64,000 bases of DNA from Neodidymelliopsis sp. IMI 364377. Lineage: Eukaryota; Ascomycota; Dothideomycetes; Pleosporales; Didymellaceae. The DNA lies in NCBI GenBank assembly GCA_027946375.1, contig JAPEUT010000002.1:62001-126000 (forward strand), in the 5' to 3' direction. The notes below the pieces were generated by a model. It did no database searches. It saw nothing but the letters and a program-made list of their open reading frames with translations, and was not told the DNA's origin. The position numbers were made by a program, and so were the translations under genes. Within the stretch, counting starts at the first letter, position 1. The number at the start of each line of letters is the position of its first letter. Below are positions 43,801 through 53,985 of the stretch, one piece after another.

Positions 43801-46465
43801 GACTGATAGCAGCTGGGCGACGCAGATATAGCTCAGGACTGAGCCACCAATCGTGGATGTAGATGACATCGCGGGCCATGCTGATCGCACGAGAGACGTT
43901 CCACATGTAGTCACGGCCATCGACGAGCCACTGCGCATAGATCTTCTTGCGCACAGGGGCAAAACTATCAAAACGTTGGCGCTTCGACCACAGTGTGTTG
44001 TCCGACATGAAGGTAATTGACTCTTCGAATTGTTGAAGCATCTTATCGTTCCGAGCGAGGAGCTTCATCTTGCGTTCGGAGTTGACGAGCTTCAGCTGGT
44101 GATGACCGGTCGCCGATGCTTTGGCTTCGCTGGCTACCTGCCGTGCCTTCTTGTCTTTGAGCTTGCCTGAGGTTTTCGACTCAAGGTTGAAGTTGGAATC
44201 GACCAAGAATACATCGTACACATTCATCTCTTCCGGAGAATCTACACATACGATATAGCTGTGTCTGACGAGGAACCATTTCGGCCAATGTCGAGTCATC
44301 ATCGGCATAGGAGTCCACCTCTTGCGCGCATCTACACCTTTCGATGATTTGATCATCATGTGCCCTTCTTTGCCGTGGTAGCCGCCCTCGGCAGCTAAGC
44401 GCACACCAAGTGCAGACAGCTCCAAGAATTTGCAGAGCCGGTTGCTATCCGGACGGAAGATCAGGTATTGGATCAATCCCTTCACATAAGCTTCGAGCTT
44501 CTTGCGCTGTCGCTCATGATGGTTCTGTTTCGAGTTCAGGGGTTGACCTACGGCTCCAGCAAAGCTACCTTGTCGTGCTGCAAGCTGACCAACAGCACTC
44601 GTAGTTGGATCTGGACTCCCTATACTTGACTTCCTACGGTTGAGAGCGAATGATGATTTGCGGCGTTTGCCTCTTGAAGGTCGGTCGGTGGCACTCGCAT
44701 CGCCATCTGTAGCAGCACCCCCAGCTATAGCCTCTTCCTCTTCCTCTTCTTCTTCCTCATCCAATGCGCCATAGCCGCGCACACCACGCAGATATGGTAA
44801 CACACTTCTGGGGAATCGAGGAAGTTTGCCTCTTGGATCGTTCTTGTCGCTTGTCGTGACACGGCTGCGAAAGGAGTCTTGTTTCTCTTGTACCTTGAAC
44901 TTGAGATGCAAGTTGGCAAAGTCGGCCACTGTCCTGTACACAACCCATTTCATACGAGTGAGCCCACTGCCGTATTCCAGCTCGATACGCAAGGGCGTAT
45001 GCCTGTCGCCTTCTTTCTCTCTAGACTTCTCAGCGTCGGTAATGGTGACCTTTAGCTGTTCCAGGAGAACGGGTATACGCTTGTGGCCGTGTTCGTCGCG
45101 CTGGAACATACTGGCTAAAAATAGTGCAGCAGGCGCGCCAGCCAGCAGCTCTGCCATCAGCTCAGCAGATTTGGCATGGTCGACCTGCCGTTCTGCCTTT
45201 GCTCGGTTACCAAGCAGCTTGAGACTGTTCTTGATGGACTTCCACTTCTGTGCACTAAGACTCGAGGTACGCTCACTGCGCATGCGCCAGGCTGGTCGTC
45301 GTTCACTGGTCGGATCTTCTTCTGCATTTGGGTCGTGTCTGCGCAGGCCACCATATGAAAGGCCTCTCGCACTGTGCAGCCCACGCGTCCATGCACTCTC
45401 CTTGTTACCCATGCGCGAGCGCCCCTCGTCTTCCGAGTAACCCTGGCGCTCGTTCTCGGGTATGTCACTCATGGTGCCTCTTCGCATGAATGTAGGTCGG
45501 TTCGCAGAGGTAGGTGTGCCAGCAGGTGAGTCTCGGGAGAAGTAGCTGGTTTGTTTTGGAGTCGTAGGAGCTGTCTGCGTGCCGACCTCGCCGCTGTCAT
45601 CGAACCATCGCCGGCTCCTCTTGCGCTTCTGAACAGGTCTTGAGGCACCCTCGCCTGCACTAGACTCGCCATCGGCGTCAGCTTCGCTGTCATGGCCTCC
45701 ATCAAAGCGGAACTCATCGCGCTCGTTGGCTGGCGACAGGGGCCCGTAGGGCGAGCCTTGTTGGTGGGGCGAGACAGCTCCAGCGGTGTTTGCGCTATGG
45801 CTTCTACCGTGACCCTGCATGGGCGATGCCAGAGCCCTGAGCTTCCCCATCAAGGACGAGTCCTCTTTGCCCTTGCCCTTGCCTTTGCCTTCATCAACCT
45901 CCCATGACTGCTGCCGTGAGCTCGCAGGAGGTGCGTCTGAGCCGTACGTGGCAGAGCGAGCGAACTGGACACTCTTGCGCTCTTTGGGCGCATCGGTGGG
46001 CTCGCCCTCGGCGGTTGGTATCCTCGAGACAGGCGCAAAAGGCGGGTAGTAGGAGCTTGTGGAGTTGTTGGAGGTGTGCGAGGAGGGCTTCGGCACGCGT
46101 GGTGCAGCGTAGTCGATGGCCTCGACGTTTTCTATGGGGGCGCCGTTGCCTATGGGCGAGACTGTCGTGTGGAAGGGGAATTCCTTGGGCTCTTGGGCAG
46201 ACAGCGGCGAGCCGGTGGGTGCCGAGCGCATGATCTTGGGGGCGCCGTTGGCAGGAGCGTGCATCTCTTCGACAGCATTCGGGCTGTGGGGCCCAGCGCG
46301 CAGTGGGGAGAGCAGGCGCTGGGGCTCTGAGGGCTTGCCATTCGCAGCCACGGGCAACGGAGCGCGTGGACTGCGACCGGGCGATGTAGGCCCAGCGTCT
46401 GCTGTGTCGGCCATTGCGCGGTAGTCGAGAAAAGTCGCGGGGGGTTCGTCAGAGGGCGACGCCAT
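40841..46465 (-). CDS. pld1: Phospholipase D (PX-PH type, Spo14/Pld1)
   Basis: Hydrolyses phosphatidylcholine to phosphatidic acid and choline at membranes; yeast Spo14 acts in sporulation and membrane traffic. One exon encodes 1874 aa. After a roughly 450-residue Ser/Pro-rich N-terminus, a PX domain spans about residues 485-690 with a long insert holding an acidic Glu run, followed by a PH domain at about 718-825 (RKRWTPMPMMTRHWPKWFLVRHSYIVCVDSP). The two HKD catalytic motifs are intact: HHEKICVVD near residue 955 and HAKIMVVDD near residue 1262, the second followed by IIGSANINERSMLGSRDSE. The C-terminal 550 residues are disordered with a conserved patch (DDSFFLDTWHQVAENNTKLFRHVFRCMPDNEVKTWKEY type). 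ATG 46465 begins MASPSDEPPATF. It faces the divergent alpha/beta hydrolase. Confidence 0.95.
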   Translation of the reverse strand: MASPSDEPPATFLDYRAMADTADAGPTSPGRSPRAPLPVAANGKPSEPQRLLSPLRAGPHSPNAVEEMHAPANGAPKIMRSAPTGSPLSAQEPKEFPFHTTVSPIGNGAPIENVEAIDYAAPRVPKPSSHTSNNSTSSYYPPFAPVSRIPTAEGEPTDAPKERKSVQFARSATYGSDAPPASSRQQSWEVDEGKGKGKGKEDSSLMGKLRALASPMQGHGRSHSANTAGAVSPHQQGSPYGPLSPANERDEFRFDGGHDSEADADGESSAGEGASRPVQKRKRSRRWFDDSGEVGTQTAPTTPKQTSYFSRDSPAGTPTSANRPTFMRRGTMSDIPENERQGYSEDEGRSRMGNKESAWTRGLHSARGLSYGGLRRHDPNAEEDPTSERRPAWRMRSERTSSLSAQKWKSIKNSLKLLGNRAKAERQVDHAKSAELMAELLAGAPAALFLASMFQRDEHGHKRIPVLLEQLKVTITDAEKSREKEGDRHTPLRIELEYGSGLTRMKWVVYRTVADFANLHLKFKVQEKQDSFRSRVTTSDKNDPRGKLPRFPRSVLPYLRGVRGYGALDEEEEEEEEEAIAGGAATDGDASATDRPSRGKRRKSSFALNRRKSSIGSPDPTTSAVGQLAARQGSFAGAVGQPLNSKQNHHERQRKKLEAYVKGLIQYLIFRPDSNRLCKFLELSALGVRLAAEGGYHGKEGHMMIKSSKGVDARKRWTPMPMMTRHWPKWFLVRHSYIVCVDSPEEMNVYDVFLVDSNFNLESKTSGKLKDKKARQVASEAKASATGHHQLKLVNSERKMKLLARNDKMLQQFEESITFMSDNTLWSKRQRFDSFAPVRKKIYAQWLVDGRDYMWNVSRAISMARDVIYIHDWWLSPELYLRRPAAISQKWRLDRLLQRKAQEGVKIFVIMYRNIGAAIPIDSEYSKFSLLDLHPNVFVQRSPNQIRQNTFFWSHHEKICVVDHTIAFCGGVDLCFGRWDTPQHVVVDDKLTGFELDSNAPKDADHCQLWPGKDYSNPRVQDFFNLDKPYEEMYDRSKVPRMPWHDIGMQIVGQPARDLTRHFVQRWNYLLRQRKPSRPTPFLLPPPDFNPADIEALGLEGTCEVQILRSACAWSLGTPNKVEHSIMNAYVQMIATSEHFVYIENQFYVSSSEVLGTKIENKINDAIVDRIKRAHANDEDWRACIILPLMPGYQNTVDEQDGSSVRLIMTCQYHSICRGESSIFGRLRAANIEPEDYIQFYALRSWGEIGPNKMLVTEQLYIHAKIMVVDDRVAIIGSANINERSMLGSRDSEVAAIVRDTEVLDSYMAGQPYKVGKFPHTLRMRLMREHLGVDVDHISEEEWASQMSDADSTAFQTESSSPSSPTADRATEQKLSENHSRAQDELLERAERLHSFNHDFDWAQNENPHLKSNKKPSSDPRVTRNDAHEKDVRGDGADHMRDMETREPSLTRGRDTFTDPHGFEKLLSDVAPEGLAKETPKRHSTVKGRGRSNTTGTKASASSSGPAEGYAGLPPPRLPRMDTQKLGLTQLSQLPALPAMDDTDIGGPPLQRTFSGASSNVINPLLSEMRRPVVSEDCMRDPINDSFFLDTWHQVAENNTKLFRHVFRCMPDNEVKTWKEYQEYTAFADRFSKMQGDGKSSNQRAQEAPGKTGPPGTGVTEKISLAAGSMGKSVGVLGDKLSEKVTNSSDSPSKNGAVEQWAHEQEKRVKEVLKLDTNNTNSGEHFDEKHSARPADDSIVSPMNGALPDRTYTFPAAPPVPEDDPYNPASATSNAPRTRNVTITEPTKAPNSTNFSSHRNTMGSKRSRRRATTKSSTRAFHATDADSMLEKADAKMLMDLVQGHLVLWPYDWLETEEKGGGWLYNVDQIAPLEI

Positions 46466-47307
46466 GGTGCTGCCGCTCTGTTGGGGTTGCGTGTGGGAGT
46501 CTGTTCGTTCCGCTGGTCCCTCTGTTCCCTGAGTCGTTATAACATGGACATGGCGCGTGTACGTATTCTAGTAGTTTCACCAAGTATGCTGTCACAAGAG
46601 TCTAGAGGAAGCCACGTAGAAGGAGAAAGTCTGAAAGACACAGAATACTCCTATACGACGACGTCCACCAGATTCGGGCGCACACGTAGCAGGCGTTGGT
46701 CAGTTCGATTATCTTGGCTCCGACGTCGTCGAGGTAATCTCAATCTCCCACACTTTTGGTAGCGTTGCTCACTGCAGTCGCGCTAGCCGAACCCCTTGCT
46801 CTCTCCGCCCATCTGACCGCCTTTGCTCTCAACGCGCTCCAACGACATTCGTTTGTGCGTCCTCGTTGCCTCTTCGCTCACGTATGCAGACTGCATACAC
46901 CTTGCACGTACTAGCAGCTGGTCGTTGACGTCTCTCACCAACTACCCCGCCATGTGCGCTCTTTCTTAGCGTGGCTTCCAAGTAACTCGCGCATTTAGCA
47001 TTTCCTTGTTTACTGACCACAAAACACACCCTCGTGACACAACTACCTGTAGAGACACACGGCACTTTACGGGAAGTGTGCTGCGGCCTTGGACATGTAC
47101 AGTGTATATGGACCGCGTCACATTGTCACGCTCAGTACAAGGTAGAGACTATCAGCATCATGTCTCTTCCGCGGCGAACAACCTCGGCCGGAAGTGCTGG
47201 CTGCCCCGCCGCAATCGCAATGTCTCAATCCAACCTCAATCATCACCAACTAATCAACTACCGCCAATTGACCTCAAGCACAGGTGCCGTGACCTCGCAA
47301 ACTCACA
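46466..47307. promoter_or_regulatory. Divergent promoter region: PLD (-) and alpha/beta hydrolase (+)
   Basis: 842 bp between the two start codons. No coding signal. A CA-rich leader (AATCATCACC, CAACTA) precedes ATG 47308. Confidence 0.45.
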
Positions 47308-48363
47308 ATGGCCGCAACCAATAATCCCCTCGACGGCACACACACCACCTCTCCCCCCTCCGTCTCCTCACAAACCTTCACCATCGCCGGCGTCCTCGTC
47401 ACTGTCCATGGCTTGGCTGAACTCCCACCCTCCGCTTCCTCGATCGCCTGTCTATGGCTCCTCCACCCACGCCTGCAGACCAAGGATACCATGGCCCCAA
47501 TTGCCGCACAGATAGTCTCAGGTTGGAACACACGCAGCACTGGCAAATCTACCTCCCGTGGTTTGATCGCTGTGGCCTTTGACCAGCGCAACCATGGCTC
47601 GCGTGAAGTAGACAAATTACACAACGAAGCATGGCGTCAGGGCAACCCACGACACGCTCAGGACATGTTCAGCTGCTACCACGGTACCGCCACCGATACA
47701 AGCCACCTGATGAACCATCTGGAGAGCTACATCTTCCACACCCCGTCCAGCCCGAAGATCACAAACCACTTCGCACTCGGCATCTCGCTAGGCGGACATG
47801 CGACATGGCATTGCCTGTTGTCTGAGCCAAGAATCACAGCTGGCGTGGTAGGCATTGGATGTCCGGATTACACAAGGCTAATGACAGATCGCGCGCGGTT
47901 GAGCAAGCTGGAGACCTATACGCAGAGTTCGCCTCCAGGAAGCGAGTTCCTTGGGAGCAAGGATTTCCCTCAAGCACTGCAAGATGCAATCGCACAGTAT
48001 GACCCCGCCGGTCTGTTGCTACCAGGACACTTCAATCCCGCAGGCGACGATCGGGCAGTGGACAGAGCGGCGCTCGACCGCTTCAAGATCCTCGCACGAG
48101 AGCGTCTGGGTGGGAAATATATACTCAACCTCAGTGGACGCGACGACAAATTGGTCCCGTACGCGGCAGGCGAGCCGTTCCTAAACGTCTTCAAGCAAGT
48201 GTTGAAAGAAGAACCAGGGCTCGACATAACCTTCGAAGACATTCTCTACGACGGCGTGGGCCATGCATTCCCCAAAGCTATGGCGGACAAAGCTACAGAT
48301 TGGTTTTGCGACATCCTAGCAAAGCAGGAAGGGGAGGCGAATGCAAGGGAGAGTAAGATATAG
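47308..48363 (+). CDS. Alpha/beta hydrolase (serine hydrolase)
   Basis: Single-exon 351-aa esterase/lipase-type hydrolase with no signal peptide, so probably intracellular. The nucleophile elbow is GISLGG with Ser160; candidate acid is Asp279/280 in LSGRDDKLVPY and His319 in DGVGHAFPK, in canonical order. The oxyanion region is near LWLLHPRLQTKD and the strand AVAFDQRNHGS. The family includes fungal proteins of unknown substrate similar to cephalosporin-C deacetylase/dienelactone-like hydrolases. ATG 47308 is in a good context with acceptable leader. Its 3' end is only 203 bp from the converging 1160-aa hypothetical gene. Confidence 0.9.
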   Translation: MAATNNPLDGTHTTSPPSVSSQTFTIAGVLVTVHGLAELPPSASSIACLWLLHPRLQTKDTMAPIAAQIVSGWNTRSTGKSTSRGLIAVAFDQRNHGSREVDKLHNEAWRQGNPRHAQDMFSCYHGTATDTSHLMNHLESYIFHTPSSPKITNHFALGISLGGHATWHCLLSEPRITAGVVGIGCPDYTRLMTDRARLSKLETYTQSSPPGSEFLGSKDFPQALQDAIAQYDPAGLLLPGHFNPAGDDRAVDRAALDRFKILARERLGGKYILNLSGRDDKLVPYAAGEPFLNVFKQVLKEEPGLDITFEDILYDGVGHAFPKAMADKATDWFCDILAKQEGEANARESKI

Positions 48364-48566
48364 GCGCATGAGTAGATGTAATGCATTCTATTCTTAACTT
48401 GATCATCAGCTTCGCTCAACCATACAATCTGCTCATGGTCAGCTCCACTGCTCAGCCAATACGAGTACTGGGCATCATGAAATCCCCTCTCCAATCTTGA
48501 TCCCAATTTCCAATCTCCAACCTTCACCCCTCTCCACCTCTCCACCCAACAACCCCTCCATCCAAC

Positions 48567-51500
48567 TCACCCACCATCCCTACTCCTCAACCTCCTCCCA
48601 ATATTCCCCTCCACCTCCGCCGCCTTCCTAATCTCCTCTTCCACCGCCGACGCCCGCCGCGTCATCCGCTTCTCACTACCGCCTTCCGCCGCGCCTTTCT
48701 GTCTGGCCCGCGGCGTGATAGGCGAGACAGAGGGACGTGCATGGGCGTTTCGCGCCAGAGGCTTTGTAGACTTGGAGGCTATCTTTTTCGATTTGGACAC
48801 GGCTTTTGTGGTAGAAGTGGGGTTTGGTAAAGGTCTAGGTTTCATCGCTTTCGCGGTGGTGGTGGTGGTGGTTCTCTGTCGCTGCGCGGGGGAGGTGGAA
48901 GTGGAAGTAGAAGTCAATCCATGTTTGTTCTTCGTAGTTTGCGCGGTTATTGCTCCTGGCGCTATCGGGTCTTTTTCTTCTTCTTCTTCTTCTTCTTCTT
49001 CTTCTTCTTCTTCTTCTTCTTCTTCTTTCTTGGACACGCATTCGGTTTCCCCAGCCTCGTTTTTCGGCTCAGAAGACGCTGGGGCAGAGGATGTGGTGCG
49101 CGTCTCAGACCGCGTGGTGCGTTTTCCGTAGCCGAAGTTTAGTCCGCGGAGGAGAGTGGGCGCGGCTTGGGATGTGGGCGATGAGAGTTCGGAAGAAGGT
49201 GGAGTGGTTGGGTCGAGCTTGGTGGGTATGTTCTTGGGTGTTTCAATGGTGGTCTTGAGGTTGGATGAGTGTTCATCTTTGACGACCGTTTGGTGAACGA
49301 GATCTAGAGTAATTAGATCCTGAGTCTTGGTTTCTTTCTCTTCAACAGTGCTGGGCTTAGCTGATGCGTCGGTTTTCATCTCTGCAGCCAGCTGCGCCTC
49401 TATCGCTTCTTCGTCGGCGAGACCCTCGTTGACAGACTCAGAGCTGATAGCAGCGTATGGAGGTGTTGGCGGCTTCAACGGCTTGAACGTAATCCTGGGT
49501 CCGCGTATTTCGGACATCGAACTCGGTGGTGGAATCGAGGGCGGCGGAGATGCGGATAGAGAGGCAGTTGTGAGCCGCTCTTGCATGTCCAAGTCAGTTG
49601 TTTGGATGTGCGGCCCTGAGAAGTGTGGTGGATGAGTAAGCGGAGATCGGTTGGTCTCGTTTTCGTCGTGGGGAGAGTTTCGATTGGAAGTGCTCAAGAC
49701 GTCAACCTGTATCGTTAGCTTCTGTCGTGGCATTTCTGAACACACATACTGGTTCGTTGTCCATCTGAGAGGATGATTGATCCTCAACATGAGTCGACCC
49801 TGCGTCCTCACAGCCCTTCTCCTCATTTACTTCTTCCAAGGACAAACCCATCATCTGACTTCTATTACCAACCTCCAAAGCCATTGCCTCAACGTCTACA
49901 CTCACTTTCCTCTTCTTCAATAGGGGCTCTTCGTCTGGTTCGATTACAGGTTTCGTATCCTCGACTGTTCGCTTGAGCTCATTGGTTCGTGTGGATGCGT
50001 CCGGCATGTATCTCTCGAGTGATGTCATCAGTAACGCCATATTTATGATTGGTACCTGCGAAGAGGAGGTGTTTAAAGATGTGACCTGGTCTTTGGAGAC
50101 GGGAAGCTGTGGTGAAGGTTCTACGACGGGTGATGTGTTGGTATCAGTGATTATTGCGTTTGAGGCGGGAATGTGTTGCAACTCGCCTGTCACAGGGCAC
50201 ATATCGTTTGGACCGTTGTCCTTTGCAGCTCTCTGTAGTTGCTCACCACAAGGCAGGTGTTCTGTTTCACGACGTTCGGTCTGGTCGCAGGTAGCGGCGT
50301 CTTGGTGAGGTCCAGATGCGACATCGCTGGCGAGTGCATCGTTGTGGAATATGGGCAATGAGAGTTCATCCAAAGACAAGTTTGAGCTGAAAGACCTACA
50401 CTTGATCAAGCTCAAGGATCGTGCAGCACCTGCACCTCCCTTTATCCTTGACATAAGAAAATGCCATTTCGCCTTTCGGAGTTTCCGTTTGAAGCGTATA
50501 GCAGAAGCACGGCTGGCATGACTGGTCGTCGGAGCATCTTCACCCTGACGATGATCACCTTGATTATTATCATCTTTGCTCAGGCTGTCAGCGATGTCTT
50601 GGTGGACCCTAACGTTGAACGTGCCAGAAAGCTCGAACGACTGAGACTCGTTGCTCTTGTTCGTAGCATCATCGGTGTTCGAAGCTTCAGACGTCCCATT
50701 TAGCAATAAAATAGCCGATTGGATGGTATCTTGGTTAATCCCCTCTATTCCCGACTCACTGTCGTGCGTGACACACTTCTGATTGTCTTCGATGATGTCA
50801 GGACCTCGGTTGGTTGGTAAAGACTCTGTTGTGCTGACGGAGCTTTCTACCTGATCGTTCTTGACCATGTGTGGGATACCAATGTGCTTAGGCAGTTGGA
50901 GATGGTCTCGAGGTTCGGGGTCGTTTGTTTCGTCCTTCAAAGAAGTCGCAGCTTCTGCTATTGAAGTGGCCAGGGTGTCAGCAGGGCTGGCAATATTGTC
51001 AACGTCAACATCGCTCGATTGACTGGTATAGCCTGGTTCTCTTAGAACGCTTGTGCCTTGAATAGTTGAAGCTCCTGCTAAGCCCTTCGAGATGTCTTCG
51101 TCTGCTAGCATTGCAATTCCATGGATGGTATAGATCTGTGTTTCGTGGGCTTCATCCAGTTGAATCATATCAGCATGCGCTTGCGCTTCGACAGCTGCTA
51201 CAACATCTGCATCTAAGGCTTGAGTGTCGTCCGCGTTGTTCTGATCGGTCACAGGCTGGATGTGCCCAGATTTGTCGTTCCGAGGTTCCTCACAAGATAC
51301 CAGATTCGGCATCGAGGACGTGTTCTGCGCAGTTTCGCCACACATCAGGTTGGACGGCAATTGAACAGCTGCAAATGCCATCTTAACATCGACTGTAAGG
51401 CCTTCGTTCTCGATTCCTCCCATACATGCGTCTTGTGTATGTAACGGCTCTGCTATAGCATCATCTGCAGCTTCAGCACACGAGGCTGTCGGTGATGAAA

Positions 51501-52139
51501 GCGTAGCATCTAGTCGCACGAGTTCATCTTTTGCATCCTCATTGACCGGGGCGGAAGAATTCGAAGAAGTTTTCTGGTCTGGCCTATGACTTTCAGGGTC
51601 TGCAGTCTCTGGAAGTGACAACGTCGCTGATGATTCGGAGAGTGTAGGTCGGGCTACTCCATCTGGAGTTATTGGTCGAGCGATTGGTAGATTCGTTGGT
51701 TTCACGATGTCTTCTTGACAGGAGTCGCTAGCAGCGTCAGAAAGTTAGCCATGTGATGAGCGCCCACTGCTTACGTCTTCCTATCTGGAGTGTCTTCTTT
51801 TATAATGTGTCCCGTCCAGTCATGATCCTCGATGGTTTGAAGTGCCTCTTCCCAAGAACACGCCTCGATACTGGAGGGATCGTCTGTATAGATGTGCGTC
51901 GGGACATGAATGTAACCGACCTCGTGGAGTTCCCATGTTGCGATGTGTCCGTGTGACATGCTGCTTTGGCTTACGCGTGTTTGCGGGATCAAAGCATCTG
52001 AATCAAGGCTGTCACTACTTGCAAACAGTCTGTCGATGTCAGTCAGGGCTGTTGCTGATTGGGAAGCGGAACAATCTGCGTGTTCATCTATCGTATCGTT
52101 CACCGTTCCCAGAAGTCGCGTCGGAAGAGGTACAGGCAT
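48567..52139 (-). CDS. Hypothetical disordered acidic protein, about 1160 aa, with poly-Glu run
   Basis: No family recognised. Three exons (52139-51775, 51727-49750, 49706-48567) joined by GTAAGC...GCTAG (47 bp) and GTATGT...ATACAG (43 bp) keep phase and give about 1160 aa. Most is Ser/Thr/Asp/Glu-rich and disordered. Islands of note: an N-terminal ordered-looking piece (HEVGYIHVPTHIYTDDPSSIEACSWEEALQTIEDHDWTGHII), a basic segment (RASAIRFKRKLRKAKWHFLMSRIKGG), PLLKKRKVSVDVEAM (NLS-like), PRITFKPLKPPTPPY, and a basic C-terminus (RRASAVEEEIRKAAEVEGNIGRRLRSRDGG). About 19 consecutive Glu residues are encoded by a GAA/GAG tract at 48974-49027. NLS-like patches suggest a nuclear protein (inference). 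The exons could in principle be two genes, but donor and acceptor quality favours one. Confidence 0.72.
48974..49027. repeat. (TTC)n/(GAA)n microsatellite coding poly-Glu
   Basis: Nearly perfect trinucleotide repeat of about 18 units inside exon 3 of the minus-strand hypothetical gene; likely length-polymorphic without breaking frame. Confidence 0.9.
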
Positions 52140-53109
52140 CGCGTGCTTTGGAGTTTGAGAAGCCTTCGTGTAGGGTGTGTAACGCGTAAATGATGAAGAA
52201 AATACATTGCAAACAGTGACGCGAGTCTGTTGTTGGGGTGATAGATACTTTCACTTACCCTCAAATTAACCAAAGAGCACCAATACCGCTTACCAGATTT
52301 AGTTCAATGTCAAAGAAACCATAACGAAGCATCCCTTGAGTCGGTTTGTGTCTACTGGTCAATCACCTAGACACTAAGGTCTATCGTGCTTCTTACTCTA
52401 CCGGGATCGCGGTAACTGATCTGCAGGTGAGTTACCGAACCTACGAGATGTCAAACGCCCAGACCTGTAATCGCGTTTCCACGTGATATACGATGTTTTC
52501 AGTTTCTAGTATGGAGCGGCAACTTACGGAGGGTGGTGGTAGCCGAGATATGTAACTGTTCGCCAATCTTGGTTTGCCTAACTGTGCGGAGACCAACGAT
52601 GACAATCAACCTTCAAACTACGAGCAGAATATCCAAAGTGCCGGACAATTGTTAGCTTAGATGTCTTCACAAAAATCAGGGGTTTGTTTGAGTACGTTGC
52701 GTATTAGGTATATACTTGTCGCTGCGCGCATCATGCCTCGTGCCGAAGAGCGCAAAACCCAGCCAAATTGATTCAACCAGAATGCTAATTGTCTCAATCA
52801 TCGTCGTAACCAAACCGGGGTGTTGCTGCAAAGGAGATCCGTGGAAAGTCCTAGCTCACGGTTGTGCATGGCCAGTAGCATTAAACCCTAAATCAAACTC
52901 CAAAAGACTCCAAAGGAAAAGATTACAGAGCGCTTCGTGTAACACGGTACTTCAGGACCGCGGAAGCGGAATAACGGATAGGTACTTTGTGGCCGTCACA
53001 CAAGGAGCTGTTATATCGGTATGGCATTACTGATCGAATTGCCAGTGTCGACCGGAAGAGCAAGAACCCTGCATAGATTAGTGCATGTCCAATGCATCCC
53101 AAGACTTGC
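52140..53109. other. Intergenic
   Basis: 970 bp with no supported gene; promoter of the disordered-protein gene and 3' flank of the small Cys-rich gene. Confidence 0.5.
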
Positions 53110-53393
53110 TTACTTCTTGCCTGCATCTGTTGCACAGCAGCAGCAGAATAAGGAAGCTGGCCAGCAAACGATCTAAAACAAGTGTCAACCGTGCGTCAGG
53201 ATGTGGGGTGCCAGTAGTTCACTTACGGCCATGCCTACAGTAACCACAAATCCAATCGTGGGTCCGATCACCTTGCAATGACAAGGATTTTGATCACTTG
53301 GACTGGTCAGCACATGTACGAAATGTGAGAAAGATGGCATCCGTACGTTCCGCATTGGAAGCAAACGATCGGCAGAGGAACAAAATCACACAT
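53110..53393 (-). CDS. Small Cys-rich membrane protein, 59 aa, three exons
   Basis: Built from splice sites: exons 53393-53347, 53296-53227 and 53172-53110, with introns of 50 bp (GTACGG...CCAAG, CTGAC branch) and 54 bp (GTAAGT...TTTTAG, TTGAC branch), all in phase. The product begins MCDFVPLPIVCFQCG, has a CxC pair (NPCHCK), then one hydrophobic segment (VIGPTIGFVVTVGMAIVCWPASLF) ending in four consecutive cysteines (CCCC) and the tail ATDAGKK. The juxtamembrane CCCC recalls CYSTM-like or palmitoylated membrane microproteins, and CxxC/CxC pairs could bind metal, but I cannot name a family. Each exon is too short to stand out alone; coherence of three exons is the evidence. Confidence 0.65.
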
Positions 53394-53985
53394 CTTGTTA
53401 CGAGAGTCAGGGTAGGGTATGAAGTTTCTATGTGCTGATCCTAGTGAAGATCCAGGGAGAGAATGTCGAAAGAGGTAATGCTGATGAATGAGGTGCTGAT
53501 GGTAGGACTGTCTGGGCGATTTTGGAGGCTGAAGTTTGATTTTGTGTCTTACGTCATTGCGAGTAAACGGCAAGCACCACTCCAAGCACCAACAACACGC
53601 GTCAGCACTCATTCACGTCACGTATGGGTGTTATCTCCGGCACGAGTGCCGCAGAAACCTGTGCATTGATTGGGCCAGAGGCATTTCGCATTCTGCGACA
53701 TAGTCGCACTACGCAGTCCCAAACTCCATCGCGTTCTGTTGAGACTCGCGAGCTCTTCCCGAAGCTTCCGACCGTTCTGTACAACGCGACCCTTGTCACC
53801 ATGTTGTTATTTCGTTACTAGGCACCTTTAAGTGGCTAGTGGCGGTGTTCCTTGTATAGACTGTCATAATGTTTTTGGGAGGTATTCGGTCAACAAAGAC
53901 GAGTACAGCCGTTTGTTATGCAAAACTTCATGTCGACGGCTTCCACGCGTATCTGTGGACTGATCATGTTCGTAAGACTTGCACA
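53394..53985. other. Intergenic
   Basis: No supported gene; a plus-strand frame at 53624-53821 has no family resemblance. Confidence 0.5.

Noticed and set aside
48715..49258. Plus-strand ORFs with Phe/Leu/Ser runs
   Set aside because: Shadows of the GAA repeat in the minus-strand gene.
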